Part shown: positions 1-5,032 of the stretch, piece by piece
Numbering within the stretch: the stretch's first letter is position 1
Layout: each line of letters begins with the position of its first letter
NCBI GenBank assembly: GCA_029881835.1
Contig: JAOULV010000126.1
Coordinates: forward strand, 1 to 5,071
Reading direction: 5' to 3'
Length of the DNA: 5,071 nt
Origin: Rhodospirillaceae bacterium
GTDB taxonomy: Bacteria > Pseudomonadota > Alphaproteobacteria > Rhodospirillales > Magnetovibrionaceae
Notes under the pieces: generated by a model
What the model saw: only the letters and a program-made list of their open reading frames with translations
Told to the model about the DNA's origin: nothing
Database searches by the model: none
Position numbers and translations under genes: made by a program

Positions 1-2
1 CT

Positions 3-863
3 TCACAAACATATTTGCAAAAAAACGCAGATAACCTCACCCCGGTTGAGATCCTGCGCTGGCATCTTGATGCCGGCGTGGATGAAACCATAGGCGAAGA
101 AAGCCAAAACAGATTTGGCGCAACCCAAAGCGCACCAGTTCAAGCGCCAGTTCAGGAAACAGTTCAGGCACAAACTCCGGCCCTAACTCCAGCTCCGGAA
201 CTGGCTTCGGCACTGACACCGGTTAAGGCAAACATAAAAACCCCCGGTCATGATCAGGCGCTTAAATCGGCGGTAAAAATAGCCGCCGCGGCAAACAGCA
301 TTGATGAATTAAAGCTGGCGCTGGAACAGTTTGATGGATGTAATTTAAAAAAAACCGCAACCAACCTTGTATTTGGTGACGGCAACCAATCAGCCAAGGT
401 TATGTTGGTCGGTGAAGCCCCGGGCGCAGACGAAGACCGCCAAGGCGTTCCCTTTGTCGGTGCCAGCGGCAAGTTGTTGGACAAGATGCTTGCCTCTATC
501 AATCTTTCGCGTAGTGATATTTTTATTTCAAATACGGTTTTCTGGCGCCCGCCCGGAAATCGCACCCCTAATGCCGGCGAGATTGCGGTTTGCCAGCCCT
601 TTGTTGAGCGAATGGTCGAACTAATTGATCCGGAAATTCTTGTTACCGTTGGTGGCCCCGCCACCCATTCGTTACTGGCCCAACAAGGAAGCGTATCTAA
701 GCTTCGCGGTAAATGGTTTACTTATGAAACCCCCCGCATGAGCCGACCAATAATCGCCACGGCGATTTATCATCCGGCCTATTTGTTGCGCTCCCCGGCG
801 ATGAAACGCCCCACCTGGCACGATTTAATTGAAATTCGCAAAAAAATAGATGGCCTTGGCTAG
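3..863 (+). CDS. Family-4-type uracil-DNA glycosylase (5' end open at window edge)
   Basis: This gene removes uracil from DNA, the first step of base excision repair in the cytoplasm. Numbering residues from the TTG at 15, I see GEAPGADED at 133-141 followed by PFVG at 146-149 (the family-4 uracil-pocket signature), WRPPGNR at 177-183 and the C-terminal HPAYLLR at 253-259. These match the SPO1 DNA polymerase-related group of the UDG superfamily. The N-terminal LRWHLDAGVDE segment at 14-24 is typical of alphaproteobacterial members, and a Pro/Ala/Gln-rich linker (about 37-70) joins it to the catalytic domain. The frame stays open to base 3. No ribosome site precedes the TTG, so the true start probably lies just outside the window; a TTG start at 15 is the alternative. 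Only two cysteines exist (C109, C193), whereas classical family-4 enzymes bind a 4Fe-4S cluster with four. The stop is TAG at 861-863. Family assignment is secure; activity is inferred. Confidence 0.93.
   Translation, partial: SQTYLQKNADNLTPVEILRWHLDAGVDETIGEESQNRFGATQSAPVQAPVQETVQAQTPALTPAPELASALTPVKANIKTPGHDQALKSAVKIAAAANSIDELKLALEQFDGCNLKKTATNLVFGDGNQSAKVMLVGEAPGADEDRQGVPFVGASGKLLDKMLASINLSRSDIFISNTVFWRPPGNRTPNAGEIAVCQPFVERMVELIDPEILVTVGGPATHSLLAQQGSVSKLRGKWFTYETPRMSRPIIATAIYHPAYLLRSPAMKRPTWHDLIEIRKKIDGLG
133..180 (+). repeat. Degenerate 12-bp tandem repeat coding the glycosylase linker
   Basis: Four consecutive 12-base units lie in frame (133-144, 145-156, 157-168, 169-180). The first three share the core CAGTTCA; the fourth is diverged. 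They encode APVQ-like tetrapeptides (APVQ, APVQ, ETVQ, AQTP) in the flexible Pro/Ala/Gln linker between the short N-terminal helix and the glycosylase domain. Because the unit is a multiple of three, copy-number change would keep the frame. This looks like expansion of an unstructured spacer, not a functional DNA element. Confidence 0.6.
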
Positions 864-864
864 C

Positions 865-889
865 CCGAAAATAGCTCAGACTTTTTCGG
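865..889 (+). terminator. Weak stem-loop just after the glycosylase gene
   Basis: CCGAAAA at 865-871 pairs with TTTTCGG at 883-889 around an 11-base loop. An alternative outer pairing joins AGCCC at 862-866 with GGGCT at 894-898. The position, two bases after the stop codon, suits a transcription terminator for the glycosylase. No clear T-run follows the stem, so it may be a weak or Rho-assisted terminator, or only an mRNA 3'-end structure. Confidence 0.35.
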
Positions 890-921
890 TAGTGGGCTGA
901 ATTTAATTGATATTTTCCCCT

Positions 922-1047
922 CAAAAGTGAAATTGCCGTAATTTTTATGTATAAAAAATGGCTGATTTTAAGGGATTACCCCTTCTTTGCCAGACGTTAT
1001 TCATGCTAGAAGCACCGTAAATCAATTTTGAACCGACAAAAGTGAAA
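922..1047 (+). repeat. 11-bp direct repeat flanking the upstream region of the transglycosylase gene
   Basis: The 11-mer CAAAAGTGAAA occurs at 922-932 and again, identical, at 1037-1047. The copies are 115 bp apart in the 195-bp gap between the glycosylase and the transglycosylase. The second copy ends 11 bases before the ATG at 1059. An exact 11-base match in so short a stretch is unlikely by chance, even in AT-rich sequence. It could be a pair of regulator sites or the remains of a small duplication. Between the copies I see only the candidate promoter and a 5-bp hairpin (970-984). Confidence 0.5.
927..955 (+). promoter_or_regulatory. Candidate sigma-70-type promoter for the transglycosylase-moaB operon
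   Basis: A -10-like TATAAA at 950-955 is preceded, with a 17-base spacer, by GTGAAA at 927-932, which matches four of six bases of the TTGACA consensus. The -35 hexamer falls inside the first copy of the 11-bp direct repeat. It would give a 5' leader of about 95 bases before the ATG at 1059. The region is AT-rich, so chance matches are easy; treat this as a suggestion only. Confidence 0.22.
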
Positions 1048-1058
1048 CTTCAAAATCC

Positions 1059-2894
1059 ATGCAGCTGCCCAGTATGTTCCAAGCTTTTAAATCAGTTGCG
1101 CTTGCCGCCATTTTGGCGTCGTCGTGGCATTTGCCATCGGGCCATGCCGCCGGTAAGCCAACCCCAATTCCAAGGCCGTCTTCAAGCGTTGCATTGTTGG
1201 GTACCATGGCACCAGTTGTTATGCCCAAAGTTTTGTCGGGTGATGATGTTCAGCGTTATGACAGTATTTTTAAGCTGCAAGAAAGCGGCGAATGGGGCAA
1301 GGCCGATAAATTAATAGACGCCCTTGATGATAAATTGCTGATGGGCCATGTGTTGGCACAACGCTACCTTCATCCGACCAAGTATCGTTCCAAATACAAA
1401 GAACTGAAAGATTGGATGGAAGAATATTCTGACCATCATTATGCCCCGCAAATTTACAAATTGGCACTGCGCCGCCGTCCGGCAAATTGGAAAAAACCAA
1501 AACCCCCCGCAGTTGGGCGCAATCTTACGCCGCCAAGCGCATTTGAAAGCGAAGCCATCGCCAAGCCACCGGAAAAAAGATTAAACCGTGCGCAAAGGCG
1601 CGAAGTATGGCGACTTAAAATTCGTATTCGTGACCGCTTGCGCCGTGGCCATACCAAAGCGGTCAAGCAAATGCTTGATGATAAAAATCTTAAAAGCTTA
1701 TTCAGCGATTACGACATGGATTGGTCTTATGCCCGCTTGGCCAAGGGTTATTTCATGGATGGGCGTGACGAATGGGCGGTCCAGTGGGCGGAAAAAGCAA
1801 CCAAACGTTCGGGCAAATACCTGCCCGAAGCCCATTGGACGGCTGGTCTTGCGCTGTGGCGCTTAGGCCAATACAACCGTGCCGGCGAACATTTTGAACA
1901 AGCATCCATACTTGATCGTTCACCGTGGACCCATTCGGCCTCTGCCTTTTGGGCGGCAAGGGCCTACATGGTAGCGAGAAAACCAGAAAAGGTTGCACAA
2001 TTATTGGCCGGTGCGGCCGAACACGAACGCACATTTTATGGAATGTTGGCGGGGCGCTTAATGGGGCGGGAAATAAAATTCAATTGGGAAATACCACCAT
2101 TAGCCGGCGATGAAACCCGTAAATTAAAAGGCAATAAAGGCGGCAGACGGGCGCTGGCGTTACTGCAACTGGGTGAAGATGCCATGGCCGAGCGCGAATT
2201 GCGCAAAGTCGCAACCTTGGTATCGAAAGATGCGGCCAAAGATATTTTAACAATTGCCGCCAATGCCGGCATGGCCGAACTTGCCATGCGCTTAGACGCC
2301 ATGCTTTACCCCGATGGCGGCGGCTTGGATGGGGCGGTTTATCCGGTTCCCGCGTGGCAACCCGAAGGCGGTTTTAAGGTTGACCGGGCATTGATATACG
2401 CACTGGTTAGGCAAGAAAGCCGCTTTAACCCCAATGCCAAATCGGGCGTCGGTGCGCGCGGCCTGATGCAGCTTATGCCCGGAACCGCTGGTTTTGTCGC
2501 CCGCGATAAGCGCTATCGTTGGTCAAAAAAATCAGCATTGTTTGACCCTGAACACAATCTTGCCCTTGGGCAACGCTATATACAGATTTTATTGAATGAT
2601 AAAAAAATAAATGGCGATTTATTTTTAATGGCAGCCGCCTGGAACGGTGGGCCGGGCAACCTTAATAAGTGGCGTCGTCGTGGTAACGACCTTGATGACG
2701 CGCTATTTTTTATTGAAAGCCTGCCGTCGCGTGAAACCCGCATATTTATCGAACGGGTTTTAACTAACCTTTGGGTTTATCGTAACCGTTTAGGCCAGCC
2801 CGCACCGTCGCTTGATGCAATCGCGCGCGGGGAATGGCCCCAGTACCAATCATTGGGCCAAAGGCCGCTGGTGGTTGCCGATGTCAAAAATTGA
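1059..2894 (+). CDS. Secreted soluble lytic murein transglycosylase (Slt70-like, SLT domain)
   Basis: The product cleaves the MurNAc-GlcNAc bond of peptidoglycan with formation of a 1,6-anhydro end, acting in the periplasm in wall turnover and remodelling. Of 611 residues, 1 to about 31 form a signal peptide: a basic residue at 11, the hydrophobic run VALAAILA and a likely Ala cleavage site near 30-31. Residues about 60-420 are a helical superhelix-type region with repeat-like helices (for example 260-282 and 296-318), interrupted by a basic, proline-rich stretch at 139-182. The C-terminal SLT domain spans about 440-570. It has the catalytic Glu453 in RQESRFNP, then GARGLMQLMP at 465-474 and AAWNGGPG at 526-533, the family's three signature motifs. 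The ATG at 1059 gives a good signal peptide; the ATG at 1074 would also leave one, and neither has a clear ribosome site. Its end overlaps moaB. Function is confident; its exact cellular role is not visible. Confidence 0.93.
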   Translation: MQLPSMFQAFKSVALAAILASSWHLPSGHAAGKPTPIPRPSSSVALLGTMAPVVMPKVLSGDDVQRYDSIFKLQESGEWGKADKLIDALDDKLLMGHVLAQRYLHPTKYRSKYKELKDWMEEYSDHHYAPQIYKLALRRRPANWKKPKPPAVGRNLTPPSAFESEAIAKPPEKRLNRAQRREVWRLKIRIRDRLRRGHTKAVKQMLDDKNLKSLFSDYDMDWSYARLAKGYFMDGRDEWAVQWAEKATKRSGKYLPEAHWTAGLALWRLGQYNRAGEHFEQASILDRSPWTHSASAFWAARAYMVARKPEKVAQLLAGAAEHERTFYGMLAGRLMGREIKFNWEIPPLAGDETRKLKGNKGGRRALALLQLGEDAMAERELRKVATLVSKDAAKDILTIAANAGMAELAMRLDAMLYPDGGGLDGAVYPVPAWQPEGGFKVDRALIYALVRQESRFNPNAKSGVGARGLMQLMPGTAGFVARDKRYRWSKKSALFDPEHNLALGQRYIQILLNDKKINGDLFLMAAAWNGGPGNLNKWRRRGNDLDDALFFIESLPSRETRIFIERVLTNLWVYRNRLGQPAPSLDAIARGEWPQYQSLGQRPLVVADVKN

Positions 2895-3411
2895 TGGCTC
2901 GCGCGAATTTTTACCCATAAATATTGCGCTGATGACCGTATCCGATACCAGAACGCGCGCTGACGATAAATCCGGCGATACGTTATTTGAACGCATAACA
3001 AATGCGGGGCACAACGTGGTTGCACGCGAAATTATTAGCGATGATAAAACCCTTATCGAACAGCAATTAAAACTATGGATTAATGATAGTGAAATTGATG
3101 TTGTTATTTCAACCGGCGGCACCGGCCTAACCGGGCGCGACGTAACCCCGGAAGCATTTGAAGCGGTTTATGAAAAATCTATCCCCGGCTTTGGTGAACT
3201 TTTTCGTATGCTCAGTTATGAAAAAATTAAAACCTCAACCATTCAATCGCGCGCAACCGCTGGCTTGGCCGGGGGAACATATTTGTTTGCCTTGCCCGGC
3301 TCACCCGGTGCGTGCCGTGATGCATGGGATGATATTTTGGTTCATCAACTGGATTCACGGTTTAGGCCATGCAATTTTGTTGAACTAATGCCGCGTTTAA
3401 AAGAAAAATAA
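2881..3411 (+). CDS. moaB: MoaB/MogA-family molybdenum cofactor biosynthesis protein
   Basis: This cytoplasmic protein belongs to the MoaB/Mog family, which binds molybdopterin and adenylylates it before metal insertion during molybdenum cofactor synthesis. The 176 residues are close to the usual length of about 170. Visible motifs are TVSDTR at 19-24, the molybdopterin-binding STGGTGLTGRDVTPEAF at 77-93 with Asp87, GFGELFRMLSYE at 103-114, STIQSRA at 119-125, and LPGSPGACRDAWD at 138-150, followed by RPCNFVELMPRL at the end. Keeping the Asp in RDVTPE (as in MogA) suggests an active adenylyltransferase; that is inference. I chose the ATG at 2881 because the N-terminus then matches the family. 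The frame is open further upstream (TTG at 2812), but that part reads as shadow of the transglycosylase. A weak GGTGG at 2870-2874 may be its ribosome site. The 14-bp overlap with the preceding gene implies translational coupling. Confidence 0.95.
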   Translation: MSKIDGSREFLPINIALMTVSDTRTRADDKSGDTLFERITNAGHNVVAREIISDDKTLIEQQLKLWINDSEIDVVISTGGTGLTGRDVTPEAFEAVYEKSIPGFGELFRMLSYEKIKTSTIQSRATAGLAGGTYLFALPGSPGACRDAWDDILVHQLDSRFRPCNFVELMPRLKEK

Positions 3412-3989
3412 TCTTGCCCGCAATCAATATCATTTAATGTATTTAAAAAATTTATCCGCAGGTTGCGCGGGCTAGCCAACGCGTTTGCCAGCGTATCGTC
3501 CAGCGCATTTTCGCTTGACCAGCGAACATTGTTAAACGGATTTAACAAAACCGGCCTGCGCTTTTGCCCGACCAGCCAGTATCCGCCATCACCTGACGGG
3601 CCAAATACCATGTCGGCCTTGCCCAGCAACCTAAAAGCATCATTGATATGTTGTTTATTTATGCCCGGAATGTCTGAACCTATTATTACAACCGGGCCGG
3701 GGGGCAGGGTTTGCATCGGTGCCAACATACGCTGGCCTAAATCACCCGTTCCTTGGGCAATTTGTTTCCACCCGCCTGTTTTAATGGCGCGTTTTTTTAC
3801 CGCGCTGTCCGGGGTTATGGTCAGCCAACAGTGCCACCTATCATCAAGCAGGCGGTTGGTGATGCGGGCTAAATTGAAACGGTAAAAATTCCACGCATTT
3901 ATAATGCCGATTTCAGATGCAAGGCGCGATTTGACCAGACCCATGCGTGGTTCTTTTGCCATTAATACAAGGTGGCCCAGCTTTTTCAT
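3345..3989 (-). CDS. TIGR04282/DUF2064 family glycosyltransferase (rSAM/selenodomain-associated transferase 1)
   Basis: This is a GT-A-fold, nucleotidyl- or glycosyl-transferase-like cytoplasmic protein of 214 residues. Diagnostic segments are AKEPRMGLVKSRLA at 11-24 (the nucleotide-binding KxPxxGxVKxRL pattern), QGTGDLGQRM at 79-88, IIGSDIPGI at 102-110 with the metal-binding-type acidic residue, GPSGDGGYWLVG at 130-141, and NDIDC at 186-190 near the normal family end. Databases call the family 'arsenosugar biosynthesis glycosyltransferase', but no ArsS or ArsM gene is present here, so the substrate is unknown. It is the second gene of a minus-strand pair: its ATG shares four bases (ATGA) with the stop of the upstream GT2 gene. 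Residues after about 193 form a basic tail beyond the family core, encoded antisense to the last 67 bp of moaB. The family call is firm; biochemical function is open. Confidence 0.9.
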   Translation of the reverse strand: MKKLGHLVLMAKEPRMGLVKSRLASEIGIINAWNFYRFNLARITNRLLDDRWHCWLTITPDSAVKKRAIKTGGWKQIAQGTGDLGQRMLAPMQTLPPGPVVIIGSDIPGINKQHINDAFRLLGKADMVFGPSGDGGYWLVGQKRRPVLLNPFNNVRWSSENALDDTLANALASPRNLRINFLNTLNDIDCGQDYFSFKRGISSTKLHGLNRESS

Positions 3990-4672
3990 TTATAAATGCC
4001 TTTTATGGTTTTTTGGCCGGCTCCACCCAAATAAAGCAACAGGCATAAAATATTTTTTAGCGGGCGCAGAACCCAACCGTCACGCACATATTTTTCTGCA
4101 GACGTTTCAATTTTGCCTTCCAATTGCACAAAGTTTTTTTTGCCCACCCGCATTGCCATGTCGACGTCTTCCATCAGGTCCAATTCCGGTTTGAACCCGC
4201 CAAGTTTTTTATAAAAATTAGCAGAAATCAAAAAACCCTGATCACCATAGGGCAGACCAAATGTTTCGGCGCGCCAATTAGCCCATTCGGCCACGCGCGC
4301 AGCGTTTGCGCTGTCATCACTAAATGAAAGTTTGAAATACCCGGCGCGATTAATATTTTTAGGGTTATTTATAAAATCGGTAATTATTTCCGTTGCCCCA
4401 TCGGGCAAAATGCTATCGCCATGAACAAACAACAGCCATGTCGCCCCGTTTTCAATTGCCTTAATTGCGCCAAATGCCAATTGCTGGCCGCGCCCAGGCT
4501 GGGTGGTAAAAACCGATGCCCCCATGGATGCGCCAATGGTGGCTGATAAATCATCCGAACCACCATCAACCACCATTATGTCAAAAACGTCCATGTCGTT
4601 TTTGCGCATACTTTTAATGGTTTTGCCCAGTGTGGCCGCGCTATTGAAGGTCGGGATTATTATGCTCAACAT
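3986..4672 (-). CDS. TIGR04283 family GT2 glycosyltransferase (rSAM/selenodomain-associated transferase 2)
   Basis: This family 2 glycosyltransferase has 228 residues, the normal length for the group. It begins with the GT-A nucleotide-binding strand IIPTFN at 5-10, then VDGGSDD at 35-41, RGQQLAFG at 61-68, and HGDS at 84-87 (the DxD-equivalent position, with Gly where relatives often have Ala). It continues with GLPYGDQGFLIS at 139-150, LMEDVDM at 166-172 (the catalytic-base-type ED) and the family-specific ETSAEKYVRDGW at 189-200. A short hydrophobic stretch at 206-217 could touch the membrane. The donor and acceptor are not identifiable. The 'arsenosugar' database name reflects neighbourhoods in other genomes and is not supported by this window. 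It leads a two-gene operon and is coupled by ATGA overlap to the next gene. No Shine-Dalgarno site is seen before its ATG, and a -10-like hexamer sits only six bases upstream. Confidence 0.92.
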   Translation of the reverse strand: MLSIIIPTFNSAATLGKTIKSMRKNDMDVFDIMVVDGGSDDLSATIGASMGASVFTTQPGRGQQLAFGAIKAIENGATWLLFVHGDSILPDGATEIITDFINNPKNINRAGYFKLSFSDDSANAARVAEWANWRAETFGLPYGDQGFLISANFYKKLGGFKPELDLMEDVDMAMRVGKKNFVQLEGKIETSAEKYVRDGWVLRPLKNILCLLLYLGGAGQKTIKGIYK

Positions 4673-4678
4673 TTTTGC

Positions 4679-4684
4679 ATCATA
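4679..4684 (-). promoter_or_regulatory. Candidate -10 element very close to the GT2 start
   Basis: On the minus strand TATGAT (five of six matches to TATAAT) lies at 4684-4679, six bases before the ATG at 4672. Transcription would be expected to begin at or next to the start codon, which fits the missing ribosome site and would mean a leaderless mRNA, common in some alphaproteobacteria. No good -35 hexamer is seen; its expected position falls in the heptamer repeat. Evidence is weak. Confidence 0.25.
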
Positions 4685-4695
4685 TCATGGCAATC

Positions 4696-4730
4696 TGCCC
4701 ATTGCCCATTACCCATTACCTAATGCCCAA
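4696..4730. repeat. Heptanucleotide tandem repeat, five units
   Basis: Five consecutive 7-base units run through the intergenic region between the divergent GT2 and DUF2892-like genes: TGCCCAT, TGCCCAT, TACCCAT, TACCTAA, TGCCCAA. The first two are identical and the others carry one to three changes. Such short-sequence tandem repeats are typical of slippage-prone intergenic DNA. Their edge lies 24 bases upstream of the GT2 start codon, so a change in copy number could alter that gene's upstream region. Confidence 0.75.
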
Positions 4731-4739
4731 TAGCATCGT

Positions 4740-4796
4740 GCACGGGCTTATTTCGTGTGGTCGCAAAGTACTACCAGCACAAACCACGGCCCGTGC
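4740..4796. repeat. Long-spaced inverted repeat and nested dyads upstream of the DUF2892-like gene
   Basis: GCACGGGC at 4740-4747 is the exact reverse complement of GCCCGTGC at 4789-4796, with 41 bases between. Inside it GTGGT at 4757-4761 matches ACCAC at 4783-4787, so a two-part hairpin can form. Smaller palindromes sit in the same block: CGTGCACG at 4737-4744, AGTACT at 4767-4772, and CACGG/CCGTG around base 4790. The block ends about 40 bases before the small membrane-protein gene. It may be an operator or a 5'-leader structure; I recognise no known family. Confidence 0.45.
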
Positions 4797-4823
4797 TAGG
4801 GTTGGCTTAGTCACATTATTTAT

Positions 4824-4829
4824 GGGGAG
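4824..4829 (+). promoter_or_regulatory. Ribosome binding site of the DUF2892-like gene
   Basis: GGGGAG lies eight bases before the ATG at 4838. It is the clearest Shine-Dalgarno site in the window and decides this start; the other genes lack an obvious one. Confidence 0.7.
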
Positions 4830-4837
4830 TACGTTTT

Positions 4838-5029
4838 ATGCACAAAGTCGGAAATGCGCTAAGAATGCTGTTTTTGTTTATGGCTTCGGTAATCGGGTTG
4901 GGCATATGGCTAAGCGGGTATGATCAGGTTCATTGGCTGCTTTACGCGCCCGCCATATTCATGGGTTTTGCCGCCATTAGTGGAATATGCCCGGGGTTAA
5001 TTTTCTGGAAAAAACTAGGCTTTAGTTAA
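4838..5029 (+). CDS. Small inner-membrane protein, DUF2892 (YgaP-like transmembrane) type
   Basis: This 63-residue protein has two hydrophobic helices, about residues 8-26 and 32-50, joined by a short polar turn with Gly-Tyr-Asp-Gln. The second helix ends in GICPGLIFWKKLGF (49-62), which resembles the conserved C-terminal Cys-Pro motif of the DUF2892 family. That family is found alone or fused to rhodanese domains, as in YgaP. Here it stands alone, without a rhodanese partner in the window. The N-terminus has the MxxNxxR-like pattern (MHKVGNALRM) common in the group. A strong ribosome site precedes the ATG. The function of stand-alone members is unknown; a link to sulfur or redox chemistry through Cys51 is speculation. 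It is divergent from the glycosyltransferase pair and its stop lies within a possible hairpin. Confidence 0.8.
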   Translation: MHKVGNALRMLFLFMASVIGLGIWLSGYDQVHWLLYAPAIFMGFAAISGICPGLIFWKKLGFS

Positions 5030-5032
5030 GCC
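5009..5032 (-). terminator. Possible minus-strand terminator at the end of the DUF2892-like gene
   Basis: GGCTT at 5018-5022 pairs with AAGCC at 5028-5032 around a 5-base loop. Read on the minus strand, the hairpin is followed within three bases by six T residues (5014-5009). This would serve a minus-strand gene entering from beyond the right edge; an open minus frame does reach a TAA at 5028-5026. On the plus strand A residues follow, so it would not be a good terminator for the membrane-protein gene. The stem is only five pairs. Confidence 0.25.

Noticed and set aside
254..664. 136-codon minus-strand frame inside the glycosylase gene
   Set aside because: It lies antisense to the conserved catalytic domain and has no recognisable motif; a shadow.
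970..984. AAGGG/CCCTT hairpin in the gap before the transglycosylase
   Set aside because: Only five pairs, no convincing T-run; too small to call a terminator or riboswitch.
1042..1314. 90-codon plus-strand frame starting with GTG at the transglycosylase start
   Set aside because: It is out of frame with a clear signal peptide and SLT protein and resembles no family; a shadow.
2812..2880. Upstream extension of moaB by 23 codons from a TTG
   Set aside because: The added residues do not look like the MoaB N-terminus and lie wholly inside the transglycosylase reading frame; the ATG at 2881 gives the usual length.
3463..3885. 140-codon plus-strand frame across the DUF2064 transferase
   Set aside because: The minus-strand frame carries all the family motifs; the plus frame has no recognisable domain.
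4802..4822. TTGGCT plus an AT-rich TATTTA as a promoter for the small membrane protein
   Set aside because: Spacing is wrong and the -10-like part abuts the ribosome site, leaving no room for a leader containing it.
4675..4923. 82-codon plus-strand frame spanning the heptamer repeat
   Set aside because: It begins at a non-ATG start, runs through repeat DNA, and overlaps the DUF2892-like gene in another frame with no ribosome site.
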